NCBI RefSeq assembly: GCF_003148765.1
Contig: NZ_QGGV01000004.1
Coordinates: 1-64,000, forward strand
From: Silicimonas algicola
Lineage (GTDB): Bacteria > Pseudomonadota > Alphaproteobacteria > Rhodobacterales > Rhodobacteraceae
Length of the DNA stretch: 64,000 nucleotides
Reading direction: 5' to 3'
The notes under the pieces were generated by a model. The model did no database searches, was not told where the DNA came from, and saw only the letters and a list, made by a program, of their open reading frames with translations. How positions within the stretch are numbered: position 1 is the first letter of the stretch; every line of letters starts with the position of its first letter. Shown here piece by piece: positions 46,505 to 56,023 of the stretch. Position numbers and translations under genes: made by a program.

Positions 46505-47106
46505 TTCCTGCCGATCCTCGGCTCGGTTCCGTCACGCAGTCGGGTGATGTTCCCCCGATGACGCCAGATGAGGATGACCGAGAGAACGATCAGCAGGACG
46601 ACCTTGTCGCCGTGGCCGAGAAGCGCCGCCCCCATTGGGGTCGCCACAGCCGCGACGATGGCGGCAAGCGACGACAGACGAGACACGACGGCCGTCACGA
46701 GCCAGGTCACAGCCGCGACAAGGCCGACCACCGGCGACAGCGCGACGAGGATGCCCAGAAGTGTCGCCACGCCCTTGCCGCCCTTGAACGTCAGGTAAAG
46801 CGGCCAGACGTGCCCGGCGAAGGCGCCAAGCGCGGCAAGCTGGGCTGCATCCTCACCCCCCAACTCGCGGGCGAGAAGGACGGCGACCGTGCCTTTGAGA
46901 GCGTCGAGGAGAAGCGTGAGAAGGGCGGCGGCCTTCGATCCGGAGCGAAGAACGTTCGTGGCGCCGATGTTCCCCGATCCGATGGTCCGCGGGTCCGCCA
47001 GGCCGAACAGCCGCGACAAGACGACCCCGAAGGGCACCGATCCCAGAAGGTACGCCCCGACACCGATCGCGATCAGGATGCCGAGCGGTGTGACCAGTTC
47101 AGGCAT
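46501..47106 (-). CDS. plsY: Glycerol-3-phosphate acyltransferase PlsY
   Basis: 201 residues and about five membrane helices. Transfers acyl from acyl-phosphate to glycerol-3-phosphate, the first step of phospholipid synthesis. Motifs LLGSVPFGVVLSRL, GSGNIGATNVLR and FKGGKGVATLLG are the three conserved cytoplasmic loops. ATG at 47106 has GGGGA just upstream; upstream in-frame codons are in the pyrC gap. 62 bases after the pyrC-like gene. Confidence 0.95.
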   Translation of the reverse strand: MPELVTPLGILIAIGVGAYLLGSVPFGVVLSRLFGLADPRTIGSGNIGATNVLRSGSKAAALLTLLLDALKGTVAVLLARELGGEDAAQLAALGAFAGHVWPLYLTFKGGKGVATLLGILVALSPVVGLVAAVTWLVTAVVSRLSSLAAIVAAVATPMGAALLGHGDKVVLLIVLSVILIWRHRGNITRLRDGTEPRIGRK

Positions 47107-47168
47107 GTCCCCATCTCCCGCCGGCCGGAGCATAGAATCGCGCTTGCGATTGGCAAGGCGTTTGAGGG

Positions 47169-48443
47169 TCAGGCTTTGTCGTGACGATAGACCTGCGTCC
47201 CCGCGACCCAGGTGCCGATGATGCGGCCTTGCATCCGCGCCTCGTCGAAGGGCGTGTTCTTCGACTTCGACCTCAGCGCGAAGCGGTCGAGGATGAAGGG
47301 AACGTCGGGATCGAAAAGCACCAGATCCGCTGGAGCCCCGGCCGACAGCCGTCCACAGTCGAGACCGAGACGCCGCGCCGGATTCAGGGACAGCGCGCGC
47401 CACAGGGTCGGCAGGTCCAGGTGACCGCCATGCACGAGGCGCATCGACGCCGGAAGCAGAGTCTCGAGCCCGATGGCGCCCGAGGCGGCTTCCTCGAACG
47501 GAAGGCGCTTCGACTCCTCGTCCTGCGGCGTGTGCATCGAGGAAATGACGTCGATCAGACCCGAGGCGACCGCTTCGACGGCCGCCAGCCTGTCGTCCTC
47601 GGACCGAAGCGGCGGCTTGACCTTGAAGAAGGTGCGATAGTCGCCGACGTCGAATTCGTTCAGCGTCAGGTGATGGATCGACACGCCCGCCGTGATGTCG
47701 AGGTCCGCTTCCTTGGCGCGCGCCAGCCGCCGCAGGGCGCGCGCCGTCGTAACCTGGTCGGCGTGGTAACGTGCCCCGGTCATCTCGACGATGGCGATGT
47801 CCCGGTCCAGACCCATCCTCTCGGCCATGGGCGAGACCGAGGGCAGCCCCTTCAGCGCTGCGAACTTCCCGCTCGTCGCCGACGCGCCATCCGACAGGAT
47901 CGGCTCCTGCGGGTGGCCCACGACCAGCGCACCGAGAGAGGCGGCATATGTGAGGCAGCGCGAAAACACCTTGGTGTTCGTGACCACATGATCGCAGTCG
48001 GTGAAAGCCACGGCGCCGGCGTCGAGAAGAAAGCTGATCTCGGCCATCTCGCGCCCCTCGCGGCCGCGCGTCAGTGCCGCCATCGGAAGCACCCGGACCG
48101 GCGCGGCTTCGTTCGCGCGGCGGCGCACGAATTCCAATGTCTCGGGCGTGTCAATTGCGGGGATCGTATCGGGTCTGGTGACAATCGTTGTCACGCCCCC
48201 CGCCGCGGCGGCGAGACCGGCCGACCGGAAGCTCTCCTTGTGGCGTTCGCCGGGTTCGCTGACCTTCACGCCGATGTCGACGATGCCTGGGGCCAAGCAG
48301 CGGCCGCTGCAATCTACGGTCTGGGCGCCGTCCAGACCCTCGGGGCCGACGATCTTTCCGCCCCGGACGCCAAGCTCTCCCAACCGCTCCGTGCCCGTCT
48401 CGGGGTCGATGAGGCGCGCGTTGCGAAACAGGATCGGGGTCAT
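47169..48443 (-). CDS. pyrC: Dihydroorotase homologue lacking metal-binding residues (PyrC'/PyrX type)
   Basis: 424 residues of the amidohydrolase fold. Where active dihydroorotases have DxHxH the sequence reads IVDIGVKVSEPG, so both histidines (positions 58 and 60) are Gly and Lys. The usual ATDHAPH is SSMHTPQ, losing the catalytic aspartate, and GHPQEP replaces the histidine loop. It should be inactive as dihydroorotase. In other bacteria such proteins form a structural complex with PyrB, and pyrB lies three genes upstream in this operon. An active pyrC must be elsewhere. Confidence 0.9.
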   Translation of the reverse strand: MTPILFRNARLIDPETGTERLGELGVRGGKIVGPEGLDGAQTVDCSGRCLAPGIVDIGVKVSEPGERHKESFRSAGLAAAAGGVTTIVTRPDTIPAIDTPETLEFVRRRANEAAPVRVLPMAALTRGREGREMAEISFLLDAGAVAFTDCDHVVTNTKVFSRCLTYAASLGALVVGHPQEPILSDGASATSGKFAALKGLPSVSPMAERMGLDRDIAIVEMTGARYHADQVTTARALRRLARAKEADLDITAGVSIHHLTLNEFDVGDYRTFFKVKPPLRSEDDRLAAVEAVASGLIDVISSMHTPQDEESKRLPFEEAASGAIGLETLLPASMRLVHGGHLDLPTLWRALSLNPARRLGLDCGRLSAGAPADLVLFDPDVPFILDRFALRSKSKNTPFDEARMQGRIIGTWVAGTQVYRHDKA

Positions 48444-48456
48444 GCCCCTTCAGGTG

Positions 48457-48990
48457 TCAGATGACGACGTAAAGCACAAGTGCGGCGGCGATCAGCAGCG
48501 CGCCAAGCGCGATGACCCAAGAACTCATGCGCTGTCGCGGCTCAGGGTCGATCCGCGTCTCGCGAGGCTCGATGTAGTCCTCCGCCTCGGCAGGCGCCAT
48601 GCGCTGCGGCGGCTCGGGATCGGGTTCTCGGAAGCTGCCTACGAACCTCAGGCCGGGGTTGGGTTCGAGAACCTGCGTCCGTCCTTCGAACGCGGATGAG
48701 GGGATCAGGATGACAAGCCCCGACAGTGCGTCGAGCGCGGCCGCCTTTCCCGAAAGCGCCTCACGCGGGACGCCGTAGCCTTCCTGCAGGTAGGACGACA
48801 GGCCAAGCCCCTCTATCACCGACGACGGAAAGACCTCGACCTTTTCGGCATCGAGCGTCACGTCCGGACCCAGAAGCCGCTGAAGATTGCCCGGCGTGAT
48901 GGCCGCGTCGCCTTCCGGCTCGAGGTCCGTGGTGAACACGCGCACGACGCCGCGTTCGCCTGTCGGGATCGTGAAGGGATCGCTCGTCAT
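48457..48990 (-). CDS. Tail-anchored membrane protein of unknown function in the pyrB operon
   Basis: 177 residues. N-terminal globular part (MTSDPFTIPTGERGVVRVF, RLLGPDVTLDAEKVEVFP, GLSSYLQEGYGVP), an acidic Pro/Glu linker (about 120-152), and one C-terminal helix (SSWVIALGALLIAAALVLYVV) with almost nothing after it, so the bulk should face the cytoplasm. It lies between the membrane protein gene and pyrC' (gaps 40 and 13). No catalytic motif identified. Confidence 0.75.
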   Translation of the reverse strand: MTSDPFTIPTGERGVVRVFTTDLEPEGDAAITPGNLQRLLGPDVTLDAEKVEVFPSSVIEGLGLSSYLQEGYGVPREALSGKAAALDALSGLVILIPSSAFEGRTQVLEPNPGLRFVGSFREPDPEPPQRMAPAEAEDYIEPRETRIDPEPRQRMSSWVIALGALLIAAALVLYVVI

Positions 48991-49030
48991 GTCATCACCT
49001 CTTTGCCGCGGGACGTCAGCCGGTCAACGG

Positions 49031-49618
49031 TCACTCCCCCGGATCCGGTTCCGTCGCTTCCGGCCGAGACGGATCCTTCCGAGCCTGGATGCCTCGCAAA
49101 AGGCGATAGACCACAGCTGCGTCCGCGATGTTCTCGAACCCCTTCCGCGTGGTCGTGCGGTCGCCGTCGCTGTCGCGCCCGACCAGGGTGTGGAAGAACA
49201 CCGAGCGCCCGTCCTCGACCTCGATCGGCGCTCCGGTCGAGATCGTCAGCACCTCCATCTTTCGGTTCCACCAGCTTGTCGCCACGTAGGCGCGTCGGTC
49301 GCTGAGTGCATAGCGGACATGGCGCGGGGCCTGTGATTGAAGGTAAAGCGGCCCCGCCACCATCCCCAGTCCGGCGGCGAGGAACGGCAGCCCGAAGCAG
49401 AAGGCGACAAAGCGTCCAAGGACACCGACCACTCCGAAATGGAAGGGTCCGCCGACCAGAATCGCACCGCCCGAAACGAAGAGACCCGCGGCCAGAAAGG
49501 GAACGCCGAAGGCGGCAAGGAAGAGAAGGCCGGGCGTGAGGGTCCATCGACCCTCGGGCGACCCTTCCCAAACCAGTCGCTCGCCGGGCTCGAACCAGTC
49601 TTCCCAGCATTCGGCCAT
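49031..49618 (-). CDS. Membrane protein with bacterial PH-like domain in the pyrB operon
   Basis: 195 residues. N-terminus MAECWEDWFEPGERLVWEGSP, two to four helices (LFLAAFGVPFLAAGLFV, VAFCFGLPFLAAGLG), then a PH-like cytoplasmic tail (RHVRYALSDRRAYVATSWW). It starts one base after the pyrB stop, so it is certainly co-transcribed. Role unknown; location suggests a membrane link for the pyrimidine enzymes, untested. Confidence 0.75.
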   Translation of the reverse strand: MAECWEDWFEPGERLVWEGSPEGRWTLTPGLLFLAAFGVPFLAAGLFVSGGAILVGGPFHFGVVGVLGRFVAFCFGLPFLAAGLGMVAGPLYLQSQAPRHVRYALSDRRAYVATSWWNRKMEVLTISTGAPIEVEDGRSVFFHTLVGRDSDGDRTTTRKGFENIADAAVVYRLLRGIQARKDPSRPEATEPDPGE

Positions 49619-49619
49619 C

Positions 49620-50576
49620 TCAGACCATGACCTCCGGCGAAGACCTCGCGGCCCGCAGGTTGCGTGCCAAAAGGTCCATGGCAGCCATCCGCACCGCGAC
49701 CCCCATTTCCACCTGGTCCTGAATGACCGACCGGTTGATGTCGTCCGCGAGGGTGCCGTCGATTTCCACACCCCTGTTCATCGGACCGGGGTGCATCACG
49801 ATGGCATCGTCCTTCGCATGAGCCAGCTTCTCGGCATCGAGGCCGAAGCGATGGAAATACTCGCGCTCGGAGGGGATGAAGGCACCGTCCATACGTTCCC
49901 TCTGAAGCCGCAGCATCATTACCACATCCGCGTCCCTCAGACCCTCTCGCATGTCGTAGCAGACCTCGACGCCCCAGTCCGCGGCGCCGGCGGGAAGAAG
50001 GGTCGGCGGCCCGACCAGCCGAACGCGGTTCTCCATCTTCCCCAGAAGCCAGATGTTCGACCGCGCGACGCGGCTGTGGGCGACATCGCCGCAGATCGCC
50101 ACCGTCAGCCGGTGCAGCCGCCCCTTCGCCCGCCGGATCGTCAGAGCGTCCAGCAGAGCCTGTGTCGGATGCTCGTGCCGCCCGTCGCCTGCGTTCAGCA
50201 CTGCGCAGTTCACCTTCTGCGCCAGCAGCGCCACCGCGCCCGAACTCGGGTGCCGCACGACCAGCAGGTCGGGGTGCATCGCGTTCAGCGTCATCGCGGT
50301 GTCGATCAGCGTCTCGCCCTTCTTCAGCGACGACCCCTGCATGTTCATGTTCATCACGTCCGCGCCCAGCCGCTTGCCGGCCAACTCGAAGCTGGCCTGT
50401 GTGCGGGTGGACGCCTCGAAGAACATGTTGATCTGGGTGAGCCCGGTCAGCGCCGTGTCGTGCTTCACGTCGCGCCGGTTCAGGTCGACGTAGCGATCGG
50501 CGAGGTCCAGAAGCAGGGTGATCTCGTTCGGCGCGAGATGCTCGATGCCGAGAAGGTGGCGGGCGCGAAAGCTCAT
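49620..50576 (-). CDS. pyrB: Aspartate carbamoyltransferase catalytic subunit
   Basis: 318 residues. Forms carbamoyl-aspartate, the committed step of pyrimidine synthesis. [13 protein letters not shown] holds carbamoyl phosphate (STRT loop near 56), [11 protein letters not shown] the next site and [10 protein letters not shown] the C-terminal one. No PyrI regulatory-chain gene is present. It heads the operon pyrB-orf195-orf177-pyrC'. Confidence 0.96.
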   Translation of the reverse strand: MSFRARHLLGIEHLAPNEITLLLDLADRYVDLNRRDVKHDTALTGLTQINMFFEASTRTQASFELAGKRLGADVMNMNMQGSSLKKGETLIDTAMTLNAMHPDLLVVRHPSSGAVALLAQKVNCAVLNAGDGRHEHPTQALLDALTIRRAKGRLHRLTVAICGDVAHSRVARSNIWLLGKMENRVRLVGPPTLLPAGAADWGVEVCYDMREGLRDADVVMMLRLQRERMDGAFIPSEREYFHRFGLDAEKLAHAKDDAIVMHPGPMNRGVEIDGTLADDINRSVIQDQVEMGVAVRMAAMDLLARNLRAARSSPEVMV

Positions 50577-50622
50577 GGCCGCTGTATAGGCTTCAACGCC
50601 CGCACCGGAAAGACCCGCAGGC

Positions 50623-50883
50623 CTAGCCGCGCCGCTCCAGAAGGTCGGCCATCCGCTTGGTGTTCTGATAGATGCCCAGGCCCAGGTACATCAGGCCGCC
50701 GACGAAGATGATGTAGATCGCCCCGCCGATCAGGATGAACAGCGCGCCCAGAAGGCCATTCGGGCCACCCGGTCCGCCAGCCCCGAACAGCGCGGCAAGA
50801 GCACCCACAACCACCCCGATACACAACAGAATGACGATGACACCCACGAGTTTCTCGAACGAGTTGATGAAGAAGTCGCGCAT
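50623..50883 (-). CDS. Small two-helix membrane protein of unknown function
   Basis: 86 residues: [20 protein letters not shown], a Gly/Pro loop, then a second helix region and a charged tail ending in [13 protein letters not shown] at 50883 has GGAG seven bases upstream. It lies 46 bases before pyrB on the same strand; whether it shares its transcript is unknown. Confidence 0.7.
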   Translation of the reverse strand: MRDFFINSFEKLVGVIVILLCIGVVVGALAALFGAGGPGGPNGLLGALFILIGGAIYIIFVGGLMYLGLGIYQNTKRMADLLERRG

Positions 50884-50983
50884 TTGTCCGCTCCGGCGTT
50901 GATCCTGCACGAACCCTTAACCCGGAACGCCAGCCTGACAACGGGGGTCGGATTCAGCGCAGCCCGAGTGTGCCGCGCGGGAC

Positions 50984-52354
50984 TCAGTAGCTGTAATCCG
51001 CGAAGACCCGCGTCACGTCCCCGTTCCAGTCGGTCTCGAAGTGGCGGATCAGCTCGTCCGCGGGAACCTCGCCCGAGACGATGGATTCCTTCAGCGCGTT
51101 CAGGAAGTGCGTCTCGTCCGGGACGAGGCCGCCCGCGCCGGGGCGCGCACGCGCCTTGAGCCCGGTTTCGGCGATGCTCACGACTTCCCGCGCCAGCTCG
51201 TGCATGCGGAAGCCGTCGACCTCGGCGTGCAGACCCTGGATCGACGCGGCGACGCGAAGACCTTCGCGTGTCTCGGCGCTCCACCCCTTCGCCACGTCCC
51301 ATGCGGCGTCGAGAGCGCCGCCGTCGTACATCAGCCCGACCCAGAACGCCGGGAGGGCGCACAGCCTGCGCCACGGTCCGCCGTCCGCGCCGCGCATCTC
51401 GATGAACTTCTTCAGCCGCGCTTCCGGAAAGAGGGTCGTCAGATGGTCGGCCCAGTCACTCATCAGGGGCTTTTCGCCCGGAAGCGCCGGAAGTTCGCCC
51501 TTCAGGAAGTCGCGGAACGACTGTCCAAGCGCATCGATGTAGCGCCCGTCGCGGTAGACGAAGTACATCGGCACATCGAGCGCGTATTCGACATAGGCGT
51601 CAAACCCGAAGCCGTCCTCGAAGGCGAAGGGCAGCATCCCCGTGCGCGTGTCGTCGAGCGACCGCCAGATGCGGCTGCGCCACGACTTGTGCCCGTTCAG
51701 CCCGCCTTCCCAGAACGGCGAGTTGGCGAAGAGCGCCACGGCGACCGGCTGAAGCGCCAGCGCGACGCGGAACTTCTTTACCATGTCGGCCTCGGACCCG
51801 TAGTCGAGATTGACCTGAACGGTACAGGTCCGACGCATCATCGCCGTGCCGGTCTCACCGACCTGGCGCATGTAGCTGTCCATCAGCTTGTAGCGGCCCT
51901 TCGGCATCAGGGGCATCTCGTCGTGCATCCAGTGGGGCGCGGCGCCCAGACCGATGAACCCCACTCCGATGGCATCGGCGATGGATTTGACCTCGCGAAG
52001 GTGTTCGTTCACCTCGTCGCAGGTCTGGTGGATGGTCTCGAGAGGCGCGCCCGACAGCTCCAGCGCCCCGCCTGGTTCGAGGCTGACGTTTGCGCCGTCC
52101 TTCGTGAGCCCGATCAGGTGGCCGCCCTCTTCGACCGGGGCCCAGCCATAGCGGTCGCGCAGGCCCTCGAGCACGGCGCGAATGGACCTCTCGCCCTCGT
52201 AGGGCAGGGGCTTCAGGGTATCCTTGCAGAAGCCGAACTTCTCGTGCTCGGTGCCTATACGCCAGTCGGCCTCGGGCTTCGAGCCCGAAGCCAGGTACTC
52301 CGCGAGTTGTTCGTGGCGTTCGATCGGCGCGCCGCCGGACTGGGGTATGGACAT
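50984..52354 (-). CDS. gshA: Glutamate-cysteine ligase, plant/alphaproteobacterial type
   Basis: 456 residues. First step of glutathione synthesis: ATP-dependent joining of glutamate and cysteine. RIGTEHEKFGF and SLEPGGALELSG bind glutamate and metal, and RRTCTVQVNLDYGSE follows; these mark the GCS2 plant-like class. The GST and RidA-type detoxification genes in the window would draw on glutathione or the same stress physiology. A 100-base gap follows its stop before the small membrane gene. Confidence 0.94.
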   Translation of the reverse strand: MSIPQSGGAPIERHEQLAEYLASGSKPEADWRIGTEHEKFGFCKDTLKPLPYEGERSIRAVLEGLRDRYGWAPVEEGGHLIGLTKDGANVSLEPGGALELSGAPLETIHQTCDEVNEHLREVKSIADAIGVGFIGLGAAPHWMHDEMPLMPKGRYKLMDSYMRQVGETGTAMMRRTCTVQVNLDYGSEADMVKKFRVALALQPVAVALFANSPFWEGGLNGHKSWRSRIWRSLDDTRTGMLPFAFEDGFGFDAYVEYALDVPMYFVYRDGRYIDALGQSFRDFLKGELPALPGEKPLMSDWADHLTTLFPEARLKKFIEMRGADGGPWRRLCALPAFWVGLMYDGGALDAAWDVAKGWSAETREGLRVAASIQGLHAEVDGFRMHELAREVVSIAETGLKARARPGAGGLVPDETHFLNALKESIVSGEVPADELIRHFETDWNGDVTRVFADYSY

Positions 52355-52414
52355 GTGGGGACGGCCGCTTTTCTCTGCATCAGAGCCGAGGACTTGCGCG
52401 AAACGCGGGGCAAG

Positions 52415-52942
52415 TCAATGCAGCCGTCCGGATGGTCTGTGCCACACGATCGCCAGGCCCTCGTCGGGCCGACCGCTGGCGGCGATAATGGCCTCGTAGT
52501 CGACACCGGGAAGCGCCGCGAGCGCATCGAACAGCGCGTCCGCATTCTCGGCATCCCCCGGCACGGACAGGCTGTTGCCGTCGGTGTCCTCGAACTCCCA
52601 GAAGAAGTCCGACGTCGCGGAGCCGGCGTGGGTCCGCCTGATCGCGATCAGCCTAAGCGCGTCCAGCGAAACCGAACCCCCACCCGTCGGCCCGAACCAG
52701 GTGATCTGGCGCTCGTCGATGTCCACGACACCGGGTCCGCCGCCTTGCCGGGGAAACCGTGCGCGAAGCACGCCCTCCCATACCAGAAGCGCGCCGATCG
52801 CGACCGCGATCCACCCACCTATGCCGTAAAGCCCATATCCCGTCAGGACGAACCAGCCACCGCACAGGAACAGCAAAAGGCCCAGAAGAGCCTCGCGCCA
52901 GCGGACAAGGGCCTCGACGACCTCGGGACGGACGAAGCTCAC
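52415..52942 (-). CDS. Unknown membrane protein
   Basis: 175 residues: two N-terminal helices (ALLGLLLFLCGGWFVLTGYGL and GGWIAVAIGALLVWEGVL) and a cytoplasmic domain (GVVDIDERQITWFGPTGGG, DFFWEFEDTDGNSLSVPGD). Looks like a small PH-like or YcxB-like domain. 60 bases upstream of gshA on the same strand, and 62 bases after dapA. No motif for function. Confidence 0.7.
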   Translation of the reverse strand: MSFVRPEVVEALVRWREALLGLLLFLCGGWFVLTGYGLYGIGGWIAVAIGALLVWEGVLRARFPRQGGGPGVVDIDERQITWFGPTGGGSVSLDALRLIAIRRTHAGSATSDFFWEFEDTDGNSLSVPGDAENADALFDALAALPGVDYEAIIAASGRPDEGLAIVWHRPSGRLH

Positions 52943-53004
52943 GCCGGAATGCCGTGGGCGGACAGGCGGATGAACGGTTTCTCCATCATCCGCCCCTCAG
53001 CATG

Positions 53005-53880
53005 TCAGTTCAGCAGGCCCGCATGAACCATGGCGTCCCGGATCGCGGCTTTCGTCGGCTCGGTCACAGGCATCAGCGGCAGCCGTGTTTCGTCCGAGCA
53101 TCGGCCAAGCAGGGCAAGTCCGCACTTCACGCCGGCAAGCCCCGGCTCCATGAAGATCGACAGGTGCAGCGGCATCAGCCGATCGGTGATCTCGAGCGCC
53201 ATGCCATAGTCGCCGCGCCGTGTCGCCGCCTGCATTTCGGCGCAGAGCGCGGGCGCCACGTTCGCGGTGACGCTGATGCAGCCGACGCCGCCGTGCGCGT
53301 TGAACCCCAGCGCCGTCGCGTCCTCGCCAGAAAGCTGGACGAAGTCCTTGCCGCAGGCGATGCGCTGCTTCGGCACGCGCGACAGGTCGCCCGTCGCGTC
53401 CTTGACGCCGATGATGCGCGGCAACTCGGCCAGCCGCGCCATCGTCTCGACGCTCATGTCGACGACCGAGCGCGGAGGAATGTTGTAGATGATGATCGGC
53501 AGGTCGGCGGCGTCGTGCATCGCCTTGAAGTGCTGGTACAGCCCTTCCTGCGTCGGCTTGTTGTAGTAGGGCGTGACGACCAGCGCCGCATCCGCGCCCG
53601 CCTTCTCGGCGGCCTTCATCAGCCGCACGCCTTCCGCCGTATTGTTCGACCCGGCGCCGGCGATGACCGGCACCCGGCCGGCGGCGGCCTGGACTACGGC
53701 CACGACGACGGCGTCGTGTTCCTCGTGGCTCAGGGTCGGCGACTCTCCGGTGGTGCCGACCGGTACAAGGCCCGACGAACCCGATTCGATCTGCCAGTCG
53801 ACCAGCGATTTGAGCGCGTCGAAATCCACGGAACCGTTCTTGAACGGGGTCACGAGAGCCGGCATGGATCCCTGGAACAC
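53005..53880 (-). CDS. dapA: 4-hydroxy-tetrahydrodipicolinate synthase
   Basis: 291 residues, TIM barrel. Condenses pyruvate with aspartate semialdehyde for lysine and diaminopimelate. The Schiff-base lysine is K160 in GVKDATGD, the proton-relay tyrosine Y132 is in IIYNIPPR, and GTTGESPTL (42-50) binds pyruvate. Full length. Divergent from the lytic transglycosylase gene across a gap of 133 bases. Confidence 0.96.
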   Translation of the reverse strand: MFQGSMPALVTPFKNGSVDFDALKSLVDWQIESGSSGLVPVGTTGESPTLSHEEHDAVVVAVVQAAAGRVPVIAGAGSNNTAEGVRLMKAAEKAGADAALVVTPYYNKPTQEGLYQHFKAMHDAADLPIIIYNIPPRSVVDMSVETMARLAELPRIIGVKDATGDLSRVPKQRIACGKDFVQLSGEDATALGFNAHGGVGCISVTANVAPALCAEMQAATRRGDYGMALEITDRLMPLHLSIFMEPGLAGVKCGLALLGRCSDETRLPLMPVTEPTKAAIRDAMVHAGLLN

Positions 53881-54013
53881 GACGCACCTCCTAGCGTTTT
53901 TGCTGCCACGAACTGCGGCGGGCGGACACTATAGCGGGTCCCGGTGATTGCCAAGACGACGCCATCGTGCTTTCCTGTCATGGCTGAGGGGCAAGGACAA
54001 AACGGACGCTGCC

Positions 54014-56023
54014 ATGTTCAAAGCCCTGGTCACGGCCATCACCCTGATCGGGTTCACGACGACGACGGGCGACGCCCAGACGCAGACCGAGATCGCCGCG
54101 TACAAGCGGGCGAGCGAGGTTATGCGCGGCGGCGACTGGCCCGCTGCCCTATCCTGGGCCGAGCCTGCGGGCTCGGTGGCGCAGGACATCGTCGAGTGGC
54201 ACCGTCTCCGCGCCGGAAACGGCAGCTTCGATCAGGTCGTGAGCTTCCTCGAAACCCATGCGGACTGGCCCGGCCTGAAGCTTCTTCGGCGCGAAGCTGA
54301 AGATTCGGTGCCGACGCGATCCCGCCCCGACGAGGTCATAGCCTTCTTCGCCGCCGAACCGCCGCAAACCGGCGCCGGAGTGCGCGCCCTGATCGCCGCC
54401 CATCTGTCGCGCGGCGAAGACAACCTGGCCGAGGCCGAGGCGTTGCGGGCCTGGCGCACGATGATCCTGTCGGACGTCGACCAGACCGCGCTTCTGTCTC
54501 TCTTCGCGAACACGCTTGCCCGGCACCACGGCGACCGGCTCGACATGCTTCTCTGGCGCGGCGCGCGTGGCAATGCCGAGCGGATGTATCCGCTCGTCTC
54601 GCCCGGGTGGCAGGCTCTGGCGCGTGCCCGTCTCGCCCTCCGCGCCAATGCTGACGGCGTGGATACCCTGATCGCCGCCGTCCCGGCCGCTTTCGCCAAG
54701 GACGCGGGGCTGTCCTTCGAGCGGATGCAATGGCGTGCCCGGAAGGGCCGCAACGACGACGCCATCGCCCTGATGCTGGAAGTCTCGCCCGACCATCTGG
54801 GCGACGCCGGGCAGTGGGCCGGCTGGCGCCGCAGCCTCGCGCGCCGGCAGATGCGAGACGGGAACGCCGACGTCGCCTATCGCCTGGCGTCACAACATGG
54901 TCTTGCGGACGGCTCTGACTTCGCCGACCTCGAATGGCTCGCGGGCTATATCGCGCTGACCTACCGCGATGATCCCAAGACGGCCCTGACGCACTTCCTG
55001 CGCTTCCGGGGCGCCGTCGAAAGCCCGATTTCCCTCGGCCGGGCCGGCTACTGGGAAGGACGGGCGCACGAGGCGGCGGGCGACCGCGAAAGCGCGCGCC
55101 AGGCCTATGCCTTCGGCGCCGAGTACCAGACCAGCTTCTACGGCCTGCTCGCCGCCGAGGAGGCAGGACTTCCGCTCGATCCCGCCCTCGCCGGCCGTCA
55201 GGAATATCCCGCCTGGGAGGAGACCTCGTTCGCCAATACCTCCGTCTTCGCCGCAACCCGTCTCTTCATCGCGGCCGGGCAGAGAAACCTGGCCGAACAA
55301 TTCCTGACCCACATGGCCGAGACGCTGGACGAGGACGAGATCGGCGCCCTGGGCGACTATGTCCTCGCCCGCAACGAACCGCACCTCGCCGTGATGATCG
55401 GCAAGGAAGCCGCCCGGCGCGGCATCGTCGTGCCCCGCTCCTATTACCCGATCGCCGCGCTTGGCGTCGGGGACGCGCCCGTGCCGCCAGAGCTGGCGCT
55501 GTCCATCGCGCGGCGCGAAAGCGAATTCGATCCCGTCGTCCAGTCGGGCGCGGGTGCCCGCGGTCTGATGCAACTCATGCCCGCGACCGCAAAGGCCGTG
55601 GCGCAGTATCTTCAGGTCGCCTACTCGGTCGACCGTCTCATTACCGATCCGGCCTACAACGCAAGGCTCGGCACAGCCTATCTGGACGAGTTGATGGAGA
55701 TCTTCGGCGGCAACGTCGTGATGACCTCGGCGGGATACAACGCCGGCCCGGGCCGCCCCCTGCGCTGGATGACCGAGCGGGGCGATCCCCGAAACGGCGA
55801 CGTCGACATCGTCGATTGGATCGAACACATACCTTTCGATGAAACCCGCAACTACGTCATGCGCGTGACCGAAAGCCTGCCCGTCTATCGCGCCCGCCTG
55901 TCGGGCTCGACCGGCGCAGTGACGCTGACGGCCGAGTTGGTCGGCAGACCCGGCCACGCGCGCTCGGCTCGAAAGGGCGAATTCATCCGGCCCCGCCCTC
56001 GGCCGAACGCGCTGATCGACTGA
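54014..56023 (+). CDS. slt: Soluble lytic murein transglycosylase
   Basis: 669 residues with a signal peptide (MFKALVTAITLIGFTTTTGDA). A long alpha-helical superhelix (about 30-470) leads to the SLT catalytic domain: ALSIARRESEFDPVVQSGAG carries the catalytic glutamate near 501, and RGLMQLMPATAKAVA and AGYNAGPGRPLRW follow. Cleaves the glycan strand of peptidoglycan with 1,6-anhydro ring formation in the periplasm. ATG at 54014 gives the signal peptide; an earlier in-frame start would mask it. Ends directly next to convergent dinB. Confidence 0.93.
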   Translation: MFKALVTAITLIGFTTTTGDAQTQTEIAAYKRASEVMRGGDWPAALSWAEPAGSVAQDIVEWHRLRAGNGSFDQVVSFLETHADWPGLKLLRREAEDSVPTRSRPDEVIAFFAAEPPQTGAGVRALIAAHLSRGEDNLAEAEALRAWRTMILSDVDQTALLSLFANTLARHHGDRLDMLLWRGARGNAERMYPLVSPGWQALARARLALRANADGVDTLIAAVPAAFAKDAGLSFERMQWRARKGRNDDAIALMLEVSPDHLGDAGQWAGWRRSLARRQMRDGNADVAYRLASQHGLADGSDFADLEWLAGYIALTYRDDPKTALTHFLRFRGAVESPISLGRAGYWEGRAHEAAGDRESARQAYAFGAEYQTSFYGLLAAEEAGLPLDPALAGRQEYPAWEETSFANTSVFAATRLFIAAGQRNLAEQFLTHMAETLDEDEIGALGDYVLARNEPHLAVMIGKEAARRGIVVPRSYYPIAALGVGDAPVPPELALSIARRESEFDPVVQSGAGARGLMQLMPATAKAVAQYLQVAYSVDRLITDPAYNARLGTAYLDELMEIFGGNVVMTSAGYNAGPGRPLRWMTERGDPRNGDVDIVDWIEHIPFDETRNYVMRVTESLPVYRARLSGSTGAVTLTAELVGRPGHARSARKGEFIRPRPRPNALID

